Source: Paramicrobacterium fandaimingii
GTDB taxonomy: Bacteria > Actinomycetota > Actinomycetes > Actinomycetales > Microbacteriaceae
DNA: 64,000 nt
Direction: 5' to 3'
Assembly (NCBI RefSeq): GCF_011751745.2
Contig: NZ_CP061170.1
Span: 1,116,001-1,180,000, forward strand
The stretch's first letter is position 1. Each line of letters begins with the position of its first letter. Positions 25,920 to 34,980 of the stretch are shown in pieces. A program made the translations under genes and the position numbers. The notes below the pieces were generated by a model that worked only from the letters and a program-made list of their open reading frames with translations, was not told where the DNA came from and ran no database searches.

Positions 25920-27734
25920 ATGGTCAATCGCCTCGCCGAAGCGATGAGCCCGTACCTCAGGTCTCACGCCGAGAACCCCGTCTCATGGCAGCAGTGGAGT
26001 GGCGACGCCTTTGCCGAGGCGGTCGAGCGCGATGTGCCGGTCTTCATCTCGATCGGCTACGCCACCTGCCACTGGTGCCACGTGATGGCACGTGAATCGT
26101 TCAGCGACAGCGAGGTTGCCGCGTACCTCAACGAGCACTTCGTGTGCATCAAAGTCGATCGCGAGGAGCATCCTGAGGTCGACGCAAGCTACCTGGCTCA
26201 GGCCGCCGCGTTCACGCAGGGGCTCGGGTGGCCGCTCAGCATCTTCGCCGCGCCCGAGGGTGCCGCGTTTCATGCCGGCACGTACTTTCCGCCCTCACCT
26301 GCGGGCGGGCGGCCGTCGTTTCGGCAGGTGCTCGAGGCCGTCGTCGACGCGTGGGCGAACAGACGCGACGTGGCGCTGAGCACCTCGCAGGCGGTCGGCG
26401 CCGCTGTGCGCGCGGCCGGAGAGCGCAGCGCTGAGGCTGCGAGACTGCCGACGCGTGAGCAGCTGACAGCATCCGTCGGTCGACTCGAGCATGCCGAAGA
26501 CACGCTCTTCGGCGGCTTCGGCGGGGCGCCGAAATTTCCTGTCGCGCCGGTGATCGGGTTTCTGCAGGCGTATGGAGCAGATGACCTCGCCACGCGCACG
26601 CTCACGGCGATGGCGCGCTCGCCGCTGCGCGATCGCGACGGCGGGTTCTTTCGCTATGCGACGCAGCGCGATTGGTCAGAGCCACATTACGAGCGGATGC
26701 TGTACGACAACGCGCTGCTTCTCGGGGCGTACACGCGGGCGTGGCAGAGCGGCGATGATGACGCCGCGGCCGTTGTGGAGGGAATCGCCGATTTTCTGAT
26801 CGACACACTGTACGTCGGTCGGGGATTCGCGAGCGGGCAGGACTCCGAAAGCACCATCGACGGCGTGCGTTCCGAGGGTGGCTATTACACCGCTGCCGAC
26901 CGCGGCGGGCTCGAGCCCCCTGCTCTCGACGACACGGTGCTGACGGGCTGGAATGGGCTCGCGATTGAGAACCTGGCGCGCGCCGGAATCGTGTGTGCTC
27001 GGCCGGACTGGGTGGCGACGGCTCGCTCGGCAGCCGACGAGGTGCTGCGCCGGCACGGCGGTGACGGCGGCTTGGTGCGCGCATCGACGGCAGACACGGT
27101 GTCGAGCGCTGTGGCCACGCTTGAAGATTTCGGCATGTTCGCGTGTGGGCTCATCGAGCTGGCGTGCGCAACGGGTGAGGGTGCGTATCTCGATCGAGCG
27201 CGAGAGCTGCTTGAGCGCGTGGCGACGCCTGACGGCTTCGCCGAACCGCGGCACGACGATGTTCTTGCCGCACATGGGCTTGTGCTGCGCGATGATCCGA
27301 GTGAGGGTGCGTATCCCTCTGGGGTGAGCGCGTGTGTGCGGGCGAGCCGCATGCTCTGGCTTCTCACGGGGGAGCGCGACGCCCGCGACAGGGCAGAGTC
27401 GGCGATCGCCCCGTTCACCGAGCAAGCGCTCGCGAACCCCGTCGGCTTCGGCGCGCTGCTCGAAGAGGCATCGCGGCTTGGCGGCGCGGCGAGCCAGACG
27501 GTCGTCGTGGTGCCAGACGACACCGCGTTCACCGTGCCCGAGACAGTGCGGCGCCAGCGCGCCGATGTGCTGCTTCAGGTGAGTGAGTCGCGCGCACGTG
27601 AGCTCGCGGCATCCGGAATTGACCTGCTTGATGGACGAACGACTGTAGGCGACGCACCGACGCTCTATGTGTGTGAGAACTTCGCCTGTCGTCTGCCGGA
27701 GCGGCTTGATCAGGAGCGATTCAGCACTCGATGA
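25920..27734 (+). CDS. DUF255 thioredoxin-domain protein (YyaL/SPATA20-like)
   Basis: Large protein of 604 residues with an N-terminal thioredoxin-like DUF255 domain and a C-terminal six-hairpin glycosidase-like (alpha/alpha barrel) region. The N-terminus shows NPVSWQQW, then ISIGYATCHWCHVMARESF with the redox-type C50-HW-C53-H, then DREEHPEVD and GWPLSIF. Later EPHYERMLYDNALL and DSESTIDGVRSEGGYY match the family. The cellular function is not established. The ATG at 25920 begins the conserved NRLAEAMSPYL. Its 3' end overlaps the convergent serine-dehydratase gene by 14 bases. Confidence 0.9.
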   Translation: MVNRLAEAMSPYLRSHAENPVSWQQWSGDAFAEAVERDVPVFISIGYATCHWCHVMARESFSDSEVAAYLNEHFVCIKVDREEHPEVDASYLAQAAAFTQGLGWPLSIFAAPEGAAFHAGTYFPPSPAGGRPSFRQVLEAVVDAWANRRDVALSTSQAVGAAVRAAGERSAEAARLPTREQLTASVGRLEHAEDTLFGGFGGAPKFPVAPVIGFLQAYGADDLATRTLTAMARSPLRDRDGGFFRYATQRDWSEPHYERMLYDNALLLGAYTRAWQSGDDDAAAVVEGIADFLIDTLYVGRGFASGQDSESTIDGVRSEGGYYTAADRGGLEPPALDDTVLTGWNGLAIENLARAGIVCARPDWVATARSAADEVLRRHGGDGGLVRASTADTVSSAVATLEDFGMFACGLIELACATGEGAYLDRARELLERVATPDGFAEPRHDDVLAAHGLVLRDDPSEGAYPSGVSACVRASRMLWLLTGERDARDRAESAIAPFTEQALANPVGFGALLEEASRLGGAASQTVVVVPDDTAFTVPETVRRQRADVLLQVSESRARELAASGIDLLDGRTTVGDAPTLYVCENFACRLPERLDQERFSTR

Positions 27735-29076
27735 CGTTCACCGCGAGTCCGCCCTCGCTCGTCTCCTTGTACTTCGTCGACATATCGAGGCCCGTCTGAC
27801 GCATCGTCTCGATTACCGCGTCGAGCGAGACGACGTGCGTGCCGTCGCCGTTCAACGAGAGCCGCGCTGCCGTCACCGCGGTTGATGAGGCGATGGCGTT
27901 GCGCTCGATGCACGGCACCTGCACGAGCCCGGCGACCGGGTCGCACGTGAGCCCGAGGTGATGCTCCATGGCGATCTCGGCGGCGTTCTCCACCTGCTGC
28001 GGCGTTCCGCCGAGCACAGCGCACAGGGCCCCGGCCGCCATGGCGCAGGCCGACCCGACCTCTGCCTGGCAGCCGCCGACGGCACCGGAGATTGACGCGT
28101 TTGCCTTGAACAGCGTGCCGATGGCCGTCGCCGTGAGCAGAAACTCGCGCATGCCCTCGGCGTTGGCTCCGTCGATGAACGTCAGGTAGTAGCGGCCGAC
28201 CGCAGGAATGATGCCCGCGGCCCCGTTTGTCGGCGCCGTGACGACGCGTCCGCCCGACGCGTTCTCTTCGTTGACAGCGAGCGCGTAGGCGAGCAGCCAT
28301 TCGCCGGGCAGCGAACGACCGTTCTCGGACTCCGTGTTCTGCAGACGGGTGCGCAACGGTGAAGCCCGCCGAGCCACCTTCAGCGGGCCGGGAAGCGTTC
28401 CCTCCGTCTCCAGGCCTGCGCTGATGCAGTCGTGCATCACCTGCCACAGCTCGTCAAGGCGAGCGTCGACCTCGTCACTCGCGCGCAGCGACTCTTCGTT
28501 GAGCCGCGCAACCTGCGCAATGTCGAGACCTCGCTCGTCGCACAGCTCAAGCAGCTCGGCCGCATTTCGATAGGGAAGCGGAACCTCTGTCGTCGCTTCG
28601 TCATCGTCGTCTCCGTCGCGCTGAATGAATCCGCCGCCGACAGAGAAGTAGGTGTGCTCGACAAGCGGAACCGCGCTATCGCCCCAGGCCGCGAGCGTCA
28701 GGGCATTTGGATGCTGCAGCCGCGTGCGCGGTTCAAGCGCGACGTCGTCGTGCTCGAAGTGCACGCTGTGCCGCCCATCGAGCGCGAGGGAGCCGGCTCC
28801 TGCCGCGGCATCCCAGACGCCTCTCACCTGTGCCGGCTCGCACGTGGTGGGCTCGAGTCCCGTGAGCCCGGCGACTACCGCATCAGGTGTTCCGTGGCCG
28901 AGACCCGTGGCGCCGAGAGACCCATACAACGTGCAGCCGATACGGCGAACCTGGGCGAGATCACCTGTTTCGCGCAGCCGTTTCACGAAGTCGAGACTCG
29001 CGCGCATGGGGCCAACGGTGTGAGAGCTTGATGGGCCGATGCCGATGGAAAACAGGTCGAACGCGGAAACGTACAT
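27721..29076 (-). CDS. sdaA: L-serine ammonia-lyase
   Basis: Single-chain L-serine dehydratase of 451 residues that converts L-serine to pyruvate and ammonia using an iron-sulfur cluster. The beta domain begins [20 protein letters not shown]. The alpha domain contains [32 protein letters not shown] and [19 protein letters not shown], which supply the cluster cysteines, and ends NVIEC. Length and order match the type used by many actinobacteria. The ATG at 29076 is preceded by a strong AAGGAGGAGC. It probably forms a single-gene unit and overlaps the DUF255 gene at its 3' end. Confidence 0.95.
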   Translation of the reverse strand: MYVSAFDLFSIGIGPSSSHTVGPMRASLDFVKRLRETGDLAQVRRIGCTLYGSLGATGLGHGTPDAVVAGLTGLEPTTCEPAQVRGVWDAAAGAGSLALDGRHSVHFEHDDVALEPRTRLQHPNALTLAAWGDSAVPLVEHTYFSVGGGFIQRDGDDDDEATTEVPLPYRNAAELLELCDERGLDIAQVARLNEESLRASDEVDARLDELWQVMHDCISAGLETEGTLPGPLKVARRASPLRTRLQNTESENGRSLPGEWLLAYALAVNEENASGGRVVTAPTNGAAGIIPAVGRYYLTFIDGANAEGMREFLLTATAIGTLFKANASISGAVGGCQAEVGSACAMAAGALCAVLGGTPQQVENAAEIAMEHHLGLTCDPVAGLVQVPCIERNAIASSTAVTAARLSLNGDGTHVVSLDAVIETMRQTGLDMSTKYKETSEGGLAVNVIEC

Positions 29077-29159
29077 GCTCCTCCTTGAACTCCTCTAGGT
29101 TACGTCTCATTCACTGAACGGCGGGTGATTCGCGGGAACCTCCGACGTACACTGCGGGT

Positions 29160-29957
29160 GTGACCGACTCTTTCGTGAAATCAGGCCCGAACCCGCTCGG
29201 AGAGGCAGCTGGACTCCGCTGGCTTGCCGAGGCACACAGCGACGGCGGCGCCCGCATCGCCGAGGTCATCGATGTGTCAGAACAGCGACTGGAGATCGAG
29301 CACATTGACAGTGCTCCGCCGAGCGCAGCTGGCGCTCGCGCGTTTGGGGCCGCGCTCGCGCGGACTCATGCTGCCGGAGCCAGCTGGTGGGGGTGTCCGC
29401 CGGATGGCTGGTCGGGCCCGGCGTGGGTCGGGAACTCGCAGACTCCTCTCGTTGTCGACCGAGATCACGCCAAGGCGACCTGGGGTCAGTTCTATGCGCA
29501 GCACCGGATCGACGAGTTCGCGCGACGACTTCGAGCGGACGGCGTGATCGGTGCCGATGATGCGCGGCTCTACGCTCGATTGGCAGCGCGGCTCGACAAC
29601 GGCGATTTCGACGTGGCGCAGCCTCAGCTGGTTCGTGGGGCGGGGCATGCCGTCGCCCGCGTGCACGGAGACATGTGGTCGGGCAACGTGCTGTACGACG
29701 GGGCGTCCACCGGAGCTGCCCTCATCGATCCGATGGCGCACGGCGGCCACGCTGAGACCGACCTGGCAACGCTCTCGGTCTTCGGCTTTCCCTATCTTGA
29801 CGACGTCTACGCGGGGTACGACGAGGCATCGCCGCTGGCTGACGGCTGGCGTGAGCGCGTTGGCCTTCATCAGCTGGGCATCGTCATCATGCACGCGCAC
29901 CTCTTCGGCGGCAGCTACATCGGCGCTTCCGCGCGTCTCGCTGATCAGTATGTGTGA
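29160..29957 (+). CDS. Fructosamine kinase-family protein
   Basis: Protein of 265 residues from the fructosamine-3-kinase/aminoglycoside-phosphotransferase superfamily, which phosphorylates glycated amines in the repair of glycated proteins. The catalytic loop VHGDMWSGNVLYD and the metal-binding ALIDPMAHGGHAETDLA are both present. The N-terminal half (NPLGEAAGLRWLAEA) is family-like. The start is GTG at 29160, 83 bases from the divergent sdaA. It ends about 40 bases before a short-chain dehydrogenase on the same strand, so the two may be co-transcribed. Confidence 0.87.
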   Translation: MTDSFVKSGPNPLGEAAGLRWLAEAHSDGGARIAEVIDVSEQRLEIEHIDSAPPSAAGARAFGAALARTHAAGASWWGCPPDGWSGPAWVGNSQTPLVVDRDHAKATWGQFYAQHRIDEFARRLRADGVIGADDARLYARLAARLDNGDFDVAQPQLVRGAGHAVARVHGDMWSGNVLYDGASTGAALIDPMAHGGHAETDLATLSVFGFPYLDDVYAGYDEASPLADGWRERVGLHQLGIVIMHAHLFGGSYIGASARLADQYV

Positions 29958-29998
29958 GGATCTCGGGCAGAGCGCCGCCTGAAGGAAAGGACACGGAC

Positions 29999-30754
29999 AT
30001 GGCATTCGACAACAAGGTAGCGCTCGTCACCGGTGGAGCTTCTGGTCTAGGCGAGGCAATCAGCAAGCAGCTCGCCGCGGAGGGCGTCAGGGTCGTTGTC
30101 AGCGACATCAACCTCGAGGGCGCCGAGCGTGTCGTGGGCGAGGTCGAGTCCGCAGGCGGAACAGCGGCAGCGGTCAAGCACGACACCGCCAGCAAAGAGG
30201 ATGCCGAGAAGGTCGTTCGTTTCGCCGTTGACACCTTCGGTGCACTGAACTACGCCGTCAACAACGCGGGGATCGGCGGAAAGCAGCTTCCCGCAGGCGA
30301 AACGGATCTTGACGACTGGGATCGTGTGATCAACATCAACCTCAACGGCGTTCTCTACGGAATGCGTTACCAGATTCCCGAGATCCTCAAGGCCGGCGGC
30401 GAGAGTGGCGGCATCGTGAACATGGCCTCCATTCACGGAACCGTCGCGGCGATCGGAAACGGCGCGTACACCGCAGCAAAGCACGGCGTCGTGGGCATCA
30501 CCAAGAACGCTGCGGCCGAGTACGGGGCGCAGGGATTGCGCATCAACTCCGTCGGGCCCGGCTACATCGACACGCCGCTCGTGCGCAGCAGCTTGAGCGA
30601 CGACGTGCGTACGGCACTCGAGAGCAAGCACATGCTCGGACGCCTCGGGCGCGCAGAAGAAGTGGCTCAGCTCGTCACCTTCCTGCTCTCTGACAAGGCA
30701 TCGTTCATCACCGGTGGTTACTACCTCATCGACGGCGGCTACACCGTGGTGTGA
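29999..30754 (+). CDS. Short-chain dehydrogenase/reductase
   Basis: Classical SDR oxidoreductase of 251 residues. It has the cofactor loop TGGASGLGEA at about 10-19, an acidic residue after VVSDINLEG that suggests NAD preference, NNAGIGG, the catalytic serine in VNMASIHG and YTAAKHG with the YxxxK pair. The C-terminus DGGYTVV is typical. The ATG at 29999 has AAGGAAAGG upstream at suitable spacing; a reading from an earlier ATG would start inside the fructosamine-kinase gene. It resembles cyclopentanol- or 3-alpha-hydroxysteroid-type dehydrogenases, but the substrate is not defined. Confidence 0.92.
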   Translation: MAFDNKVALVTGGASGLGEAISKQLAAEGVRVVVSDINLEGAERVVGEVESAGGTAAAVKHDTASKEDAEKVVRFAVDTFGALNYAVNNAGIGGKQLPAGETDLDDWDRVININLNGVLYGMRYQIPEILKAGGESGGIVNMASIHGTVAAIGNGAYTAAKHGVVGITKNAAAEYGAQGLRINSVGPGYIDTPLVRSSLSDDVRTALESKHMLGRLGRAEEVAQLVTFLLSDKASFITGGYYLIDGGYTVV

Positions 30755-30816
30755 TGCATGTAATCTGAGCAGATGCGACTGTCTGTTCCCGCGCTGTCTG
30801 TGGCAACGGAGACCGC

Positions 30817-31563
30817 GTGGATGTGACCCTCGCGGTCGTCGCCGGTGCCGCAATCCTGATAGGTACGATCCTTCAGCGGTTGTCTGGCACCGGCGTCGGC
30901 CTTGTGGTGGCACCGATCCTCACCGTTCTGCTTGGGCCCGTCGCCGGCATTCTCGTCACAAATGCCACCACCGTCGTCTCCGGAATTCTGCTGCTTCTCT
31001 CGATGCGGCGCGATATCGAATGGCGGCGGTATTTTGCGTTTCTGCCGGGAATTCTGGTGGGGGCCGTCGCCGCCTCCTTTGTGGTCAGATCGGCACCGGC
31101 CAGCTGGCTGCAGATTCTGATCGGCGCGATCGTGCTCGCCGCCCTTGCAACGACGTTCGGTCTTCCGCGCTTGCCTCTCGTGCGCTCGAAGGCGCTGGGC
31201 CCGGTCACCGGCGCCATTGGGGGCTTCTTCAACACGTCGGCCGGAGTGGCCGCCCCCATCATGGTCATCAACGCGAAGCTCTCCGGGTGGAACCAGAAGG
31301 CCTTCGCCGCCACAATGCAGCCCACGTTCATGACGATGGGCATCGTCTCGGTCGTCACCAAGCTCTCTCTCGGTGCGACATCGATCTCTGAGCTGCCGCC
31401 AGTGTGGATGTTCGGCCCGGTCGTCGTGATTGTGCTCGGCGGCATCTGGATCGGCGGCCTGCTGAGCATGCGTGTGTCGTCCCGCACCGCACGCAACACG
31501 GCGATTACCCTCGCAGCGATGGGAGGTGCTGCAGCCCTGATCAGAGGTCTCGTGTCGTTGTAA
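30817..31563 (+). CDS. TSUP-family permease (TauE/SafE-like)
   Basis: Membrane protein of 248 residues from the sulfite exporter TauE/SafE (TSUP) family, which transports sulfur oxyanions or small organic acids. There are seven to eight hydrophobic segments and the two internal family signatures, GTILQRLSGTGVGLVVAPIL near the N-terminus and GFFNTSAGVAAPIMVIN at the centre. The GTG start sits about 60 bases after the short-chain dehydrogenase. It ends 56 bases before the DASS transporter on the same strand. The transported compound is not visible from the sequence. Confidence 0.85.
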   Translation: MDVTLAVVAGAAILIGTILQRLSGTGVGLVVAPILTVLLGPVAGILVTNATTVVSGILLLLSMRRDIEWRRYFAFLPGILVGAVAASFVVRSAPASWLQILIGAIVLAALATTFGLPRLPLVRSKALGPVTGAIGGFFNTSAGVAAPIMVINAKLSGWNQKAFAATMQPTFMTMGIVSVVTKLSLGATSISELPPVWMFGPVVVIVLGGIWIGGLLSMRVSSRTARNTAITLAAMGGAAALIRGLVSL

Positions 31564-31619
31564 ACCCGATCGACGTCACGCTTACGTTGAATGCACGACT
31601 ACTCAGCAAGGGAGCTGTC

Positions 31620-33167
31620 ATGTCTACGATCGAACGTCTGAAATCTCCGGGTCAGCTCGACACCGGCCTCGATAAGAAAACAACGCGACGACGATGGATT
31701 GGGTTCTTCGGCGGCATCCTGCTGGCCATCGCCGTCTTCTACGCCATGCCGGCCGAGCTCGAACACTCGCCCAAGATCACAGCGGCGACCGCGGTGCTCA
31801 TGGGTGTGTGGTGGATGACCGAGGCGATCCCCATCCCCGTCACCGCGCTCATTCCCGTGCTCGTCTTTCCCATCGCGAAGATGGTCGATTCAGACGACAA
31901 TGTCGTCGGCTTCGATGACGTTGGCGCGTCATACGGCAACCACATCATCTTTCTGTTCATGGGCGGGTTTCTCATCGCCCTCGCCATGCAGCGCTGGAAC
32001 CTGCATCGTCGCATCGCCCTGCACATCGTGCGTCTCATGGGCGGCAAATCGCAGGCGATGATCGGCGGGTTCATGATCGCCACCGGGTTCATCAGCATGT
32101 GGGTCTCGAACACGGCGACGGCCGTCATGATGCTGCCACTCGGCACGTCGGTTCTCGCACTCGTTTCGCAGCAGATGAAAGATCAGAAGGGCGACACATC
32201 AGCCGGCACGGCATCGGACGTGATTCGGACGAATTTCGGAACCGCGCTCATGCTGGGAATCGCGTATTCGGCATCACTCGGTTCGCTGAGCACGATCATC
32301 GGCACCCCGCCCAACACGCTGCTCGTCGGTTATCTGGCGAGCAACTTCGACATTCACATCGGGTTCGGCCAATGGATGCTCGTCGGGCTGCCGCTCGCGA
32401 TCGTGTTCATGTTTCTCTGCTGGTACCTGTTGACGCACATTCTGTTCAAACCGGAGCTGAAAGAGATTCCTGGCGGGCGTCAGCTCGTTTCAGACGAGCT
32501 GCGCAAACTCGGCCCGATGGCAACGGGGGAGAAGCTCGTTCTCGCTGTCTTCGCGCTGGCCGCCGTGAGCTGGATCTTCGTTCCGGTCATCTTTGAAGAG
32601 CCGCCGATCGACGACGCAGGGATCGCGATCGCCGCGGGGCTGATTCTCTTTCTCTTTCCAGCCAAGGCGAATCGCGGCGTCAAACTGCTCACCTGGGAGT
32701 CGGCCGTCGACCTTCCGTGGGGAGTGCTGCTGCTCTTCGGGGGAGGGCTCGCGCTGTCGGCGCAGTTCACCGAATCGGGACTGTCGACCTGGATCGGTCA
32801 GCAGGCCGAGGTCGTCGGCGTCCTTCCGGTGATCCTGATCGTCGCGATCATCGCCACGCTGATCCTGTTTCTCACCGAACTGACGAGCAACACGGCGACG
32901 TCGGCGACCTTCCTCCCCGTTGTCGGCGGCGTCGCGATGGGCATCGGCCTCGACCCGATGCTGCTGGCGATTCCGACGGCGCTCGCGGCAACGTGCGCCT
33001 TCATGCTGCCTGTGGCAACGCCTCCCAATGCTGTCGCGTTCGGCTCGGGATACGTGACGATCGCATCGATGATCAGGGGAGGAATCTGGCTGAACCTGAT
33101 CGGCATCGTGCTGGTGACGGCGACGACCATGACGCTCGCCGTCTGGGTGTTCGGTTTGACGTACTGA
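31620..33167 (+). CDS. DASS/SLC13-family carboxylate transporter
   Basis: Secondary transporter of 515 residues from the divalent-anion/sodium symporter family, importing di- or tricarboxylates with sodium. The two family signature sites are clear: SMWVSNTATAVMMLPLG and ELTSNTATSATFLPVVGG. About eleven membrane segments are visible. The N-terminal LKSPGQ...RRRWIGFFGG is cytoplasmic. The ATG at 31620 has AAGGGAGC upstream; earlier in-frame sequence overlaps the TSUP gene and is not conserved. A strong hairpin follows the stop. Confidence 0.92.
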   Translation: MSTIERLKSPGQLDTGLDKKTTRRRWIGFFGGILLAIAVFYAMPAELEHSPKITAATAVLMGVWWMTEAIPIPVTALIPVLVFPIAKMVDSDDNVVGFDDVGASYGNHIIFLFMGGFLIALAMQRWNLHRRIALHIVRLMGGKSQAMIGGFMIATGFISMWVSNTATAVMMLPLGTSVLALVSQQMKDQKGDTSAGTASDVIRTNFGTALMLGIAYSASLGSLSTIIGTPPNTLLVGYLASNFDIHIGFGQWMLVGLPLAIVFMFLCWYLLTHILFKPELKEIPGGRQLVSDELRKLGPMATGEKLVLAVFALAAVSWIFVPVIFEEPPIDDAGIAIAAGLILFLFPAKANRGVKLLTWESAVDLPWGVLLLFGGGLALSAQFTESGLSTWIGQQAEVVGVLPVILIVAIIATLILFLTELTSNTATSATFLPVVGGVAMGIGLDPMLLAIPTALAATCAFMLPVATPPNAVAFGSGYVTIASMIRGGIWLNLIGIVLVTATTMTLAVWVFGLTY

Positions 33168-33171
33168 GTCG

Positions 33172-33210
33172 TGTGTGCGGCCGGCGTCTCGTTCTCGTCG
33201 GCCGCACACA
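33172..33210. terminator. Bidirectional terminator hairpin
   Basis: TGTGTGCGGCCG (33172-33183) pairs perfectly with CGGCCGCACACA (33199-33210), giving a 12-bp GC-rich stem and a 15-base loop. It fills almost the whole gap between the carboxylate transporter and the convergent vapC, so it probably ends both transcripts. There is no T-run. Confidence 0.7.
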
Positions 33211-33603
33211 TCACGCCGGAGCGATCGTTGTGATGCCGTAGGAGCCGGCAGCATCAGCGAGGTGGCCGTCATACACGATGATCCCTTCGAGGTCCGCTCC
33301 GAGCTCGAGGGCCGCAGCGAGGTGGACGGCGTCGAGACTGCACAGTTCAGGCGGCTGAAGCCGTGCGGCCGCGTCGTACGTAGCCGTCGATAGGGACAGT
33401 GAGAACACGGACTCCAGCACCTCGCGGGCCCGCACTGCACGGTCAGGCGAGACGGGCCGCACTGCACGCATGAGCTCTGTTCGAGCGAGGTCGCACGTGA
33501 CCAGCTCGCTCTCGCACGAGGTGAGCCATTCGTGAAGTGCCGCCGATTCTGCTTCGGCAACAACGAGTTTTACAAGCGCCGACGTGTCGAGATAGTACGC
33601 CAC
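33211..33603 (-). CDS. vapC: VapC-family PIN-domain toxin
   Basis: PIN-domain ribonuclease toxin of 130 residues. It begins YYLDTSALVKLV with the first catalytic aspartate at residue 6, has an ARTELMRA glutamate in the middle, and SLDAVHLAAALELG and IVYDGHLADAA with the remaining acidic residues. The start is GTG, one base after the antitoxin stop, so translation is coupled. The catalytic set is complete. Targets of VapC toxins vary (often tRNA) and cannot be assigned here. Confidence 0.9.
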   Translation of the reverse strand: MAYYLDTSALVKLVVAEAESAALHEWLTSCESELVTCDLARTELMRAVRPVSPDRAVRAREVLESVFSLSLSTATYDAAARLQPPELCSLDAVHLAAALELGADLEGIIVYDGHLADAAGSYGITTIAPA

Positions 33604-33604
33604 G

Positions 33605-33865
33605 TCAGTAGCGCTCGTCGTCGCGCTGACCTCGCAGTGCGGGCGTCAGTTCGCCCGGTGCGGGAACAGATAGATCTCGGAGCGAGCGCCGAGGCGCGCG
33701 TAGCCGACCAGACACCAGGAGGCGATTGAGTTCGCCAGAGACTAGCGGCGACAGCTGTGCGACCGGGCGCCCTCGATCCGTGATCGTCACTGAGCGCCCC
33801 TCGGCGACCGAGGCGACGACGGCTGACGCATTTTGCTTCAGTGCTCTAATGCCAACATCATCCAT
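33605..33865 (-). CDS. vapB: VapB antitoxin (Phd/YefM type)
   Basis: Antitoxin of 86 residues with a Phd/YefM-type DNA-binding N-terminus (GIRALKQNASAVVASVAEGRSVTITDRGRPVAQL), followed by an arginine-rich, probably unstructured toxin-binding tail. The ATG at 33865 lies inside a perfect 10-bp-arm palindrome that is the likely autorepression site. The stop is one base before the toxin start. Pairing of a Phd-fold antitoxin with a PIN toxin is common in actinobacteria. Confidence 0.88.
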   Translation of the reverse strand: MDDVGIRALKQNASAVVASVAEGRSVTITDRGRPVAQLSPLVSGELNRLLVSGRLRAPRRSLRDLSVPAPGELTPALRGQRDDERY

Positions 33866-33885
33866 GTTCTACGTTGTAGAACATG
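33863..33885. promoter_or_regulatory. vapBC palindromic operator over the start codon
   Basis: CATGTTCTAC and GTAGAACATG are perfect inverted arms separated by GTT. The left arm contains the vapB start codon on the minus strand. Binding here by VapB or the complex would block transcription and perhaps initiation. Confidence 0.7.
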
Positions 33886-33999
33886 TGACGCTGGCATGGA
33901 AGCGCGCGTGTGAATGACACATACCAGCTTCGTGACAGCGGCGTGACAGCATCCTGAAAGTGGCCGGGGTGACTCTTGTTCCTGACGAAAGGAACACAG

Positions 34000-34980
34000 A
34001 TGACACCCTCAGAACTCGCGGTTGACGCGACAGGTCTCGTCAAGATCTTCGGCGGCAATCGCGCCGTCGACGGCGTCGACCTCACCGTGCGCGCTGGAAC
34101 CGTTTATGGAGTTCTCGGCCCCAACGGCGCAGGTAAGACGACGACGATCAGCATGCTCGCAACACTGCTGCGGCCGGATGCTGGCAGCGCGCGCATCTTC
34201 GGCCACGATGTGCAGAAAGAAGCAGGAGTCGTGCGCCAGCTGATCGGCGTGACGGGGCAGTACGCCTCTGTCGACGAGTCCCTCAGCGCAACCGAGAACC
34301 TCGTGCTCTTCGGTCGGCTGCTCGGCCTCAGCGGCCGCGACGCGAAGCGCACAGCAAACAACCTGCTCGAGGAATTTTCACTCACGGACGCCGCCAGGCG
34401 GCCCCTCAAGAAGTTTTCCGGCGGAATGCGCCGTCGACTCGACCTCGCGGCGAGCCTCATTTCGCGGCCGCCCCTGATCTTTCTCGATGAGCCGACGACC
34501 GGCCTCGACCCCCGCACGCGCAACCAGATGTGGGACACGATCCGCCGCCTCGTGACGGAGGGCTCCACCGTGCTGCTCACGACGCAGTACCTCGACGAGG
34601 CAGACCAGCTCGCCGACCGCATTGCCGTGATCGACACGGGGCGCGTGGTCGCCGAAGGAACGGCAGACCAGCTCAAGGCCTCGGTCGGAACATCGGCGCT
34701 GCAGGTGCGCCTCGTCGACGATGCCGACGCCGAGCCTGCCGTGCGGGCGATGCGCGACGTTCTCGGCTTCCACGGCGAACCCGCGGTGCAGGGCGATGCG
34801 ATCAGCGTGCCCATGGCCGATGCCGATCGGGTGACCGACCTGCTCATCGAACTGCGAAGCCGCGGCATCCATCTTGCCGAGATGAGCGTTCAGAAGCCCA
34901 CCCTCGACGAGGTATTTCTCGCCATCACCGGCCACGCGGCAGAGCCCGCTGCCGACGAGCTCGAAGGAGCACACTCATGA
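34000..34980 (+). CDS. DrrA-type ABC transporter ATPase
   Basis: ATPase subunit (326 residues) of an ABC-2-type exporter of the daunorubicin-resistance group. It has Walker A GPNGAGKTTT, the signature FSGGMRRRLDLA, Walker B LIFLDEPTTGLDP, and the group's C-terminal region ending in KPTLDEVFLAITG. The ATG at 34000 has AAAGGAACAC upstream; a TTG eight codons earlier is less likely. The stop overlaps the permease start as ATGA. The substrate may be a hydrophobic antibiotic or lipid and is not predictable. Confidence 0.92.
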   Translation: MTPSELAVDATGLVKIFGGNRAVDGVDLTVRAGTVYGVLGPNGAGKTTTISMLATLLRPDAGSARIFGHDVQKEAGVVRQLIGVTGQYASVDESLSATENLVLFGRLLGLSGRDAKRTANNLLEEFSLTDAARRPLKKFSGGMRRRLDLAASLISRPPLIFLDEPTTGLDPRTRNQMWDTIRRLVTEGSTVLLTTQYLDEADQLADRIAVIDTGRVVAEGTADQLKASVGTSALQVRLVDDADAEPAVRAMRDVLGFHGEPAVQGDAISVPMADADRVTDLLIELRSRGIHLAEMSVQKPTLDEVFLAITGHAAEPAADELEGAHS

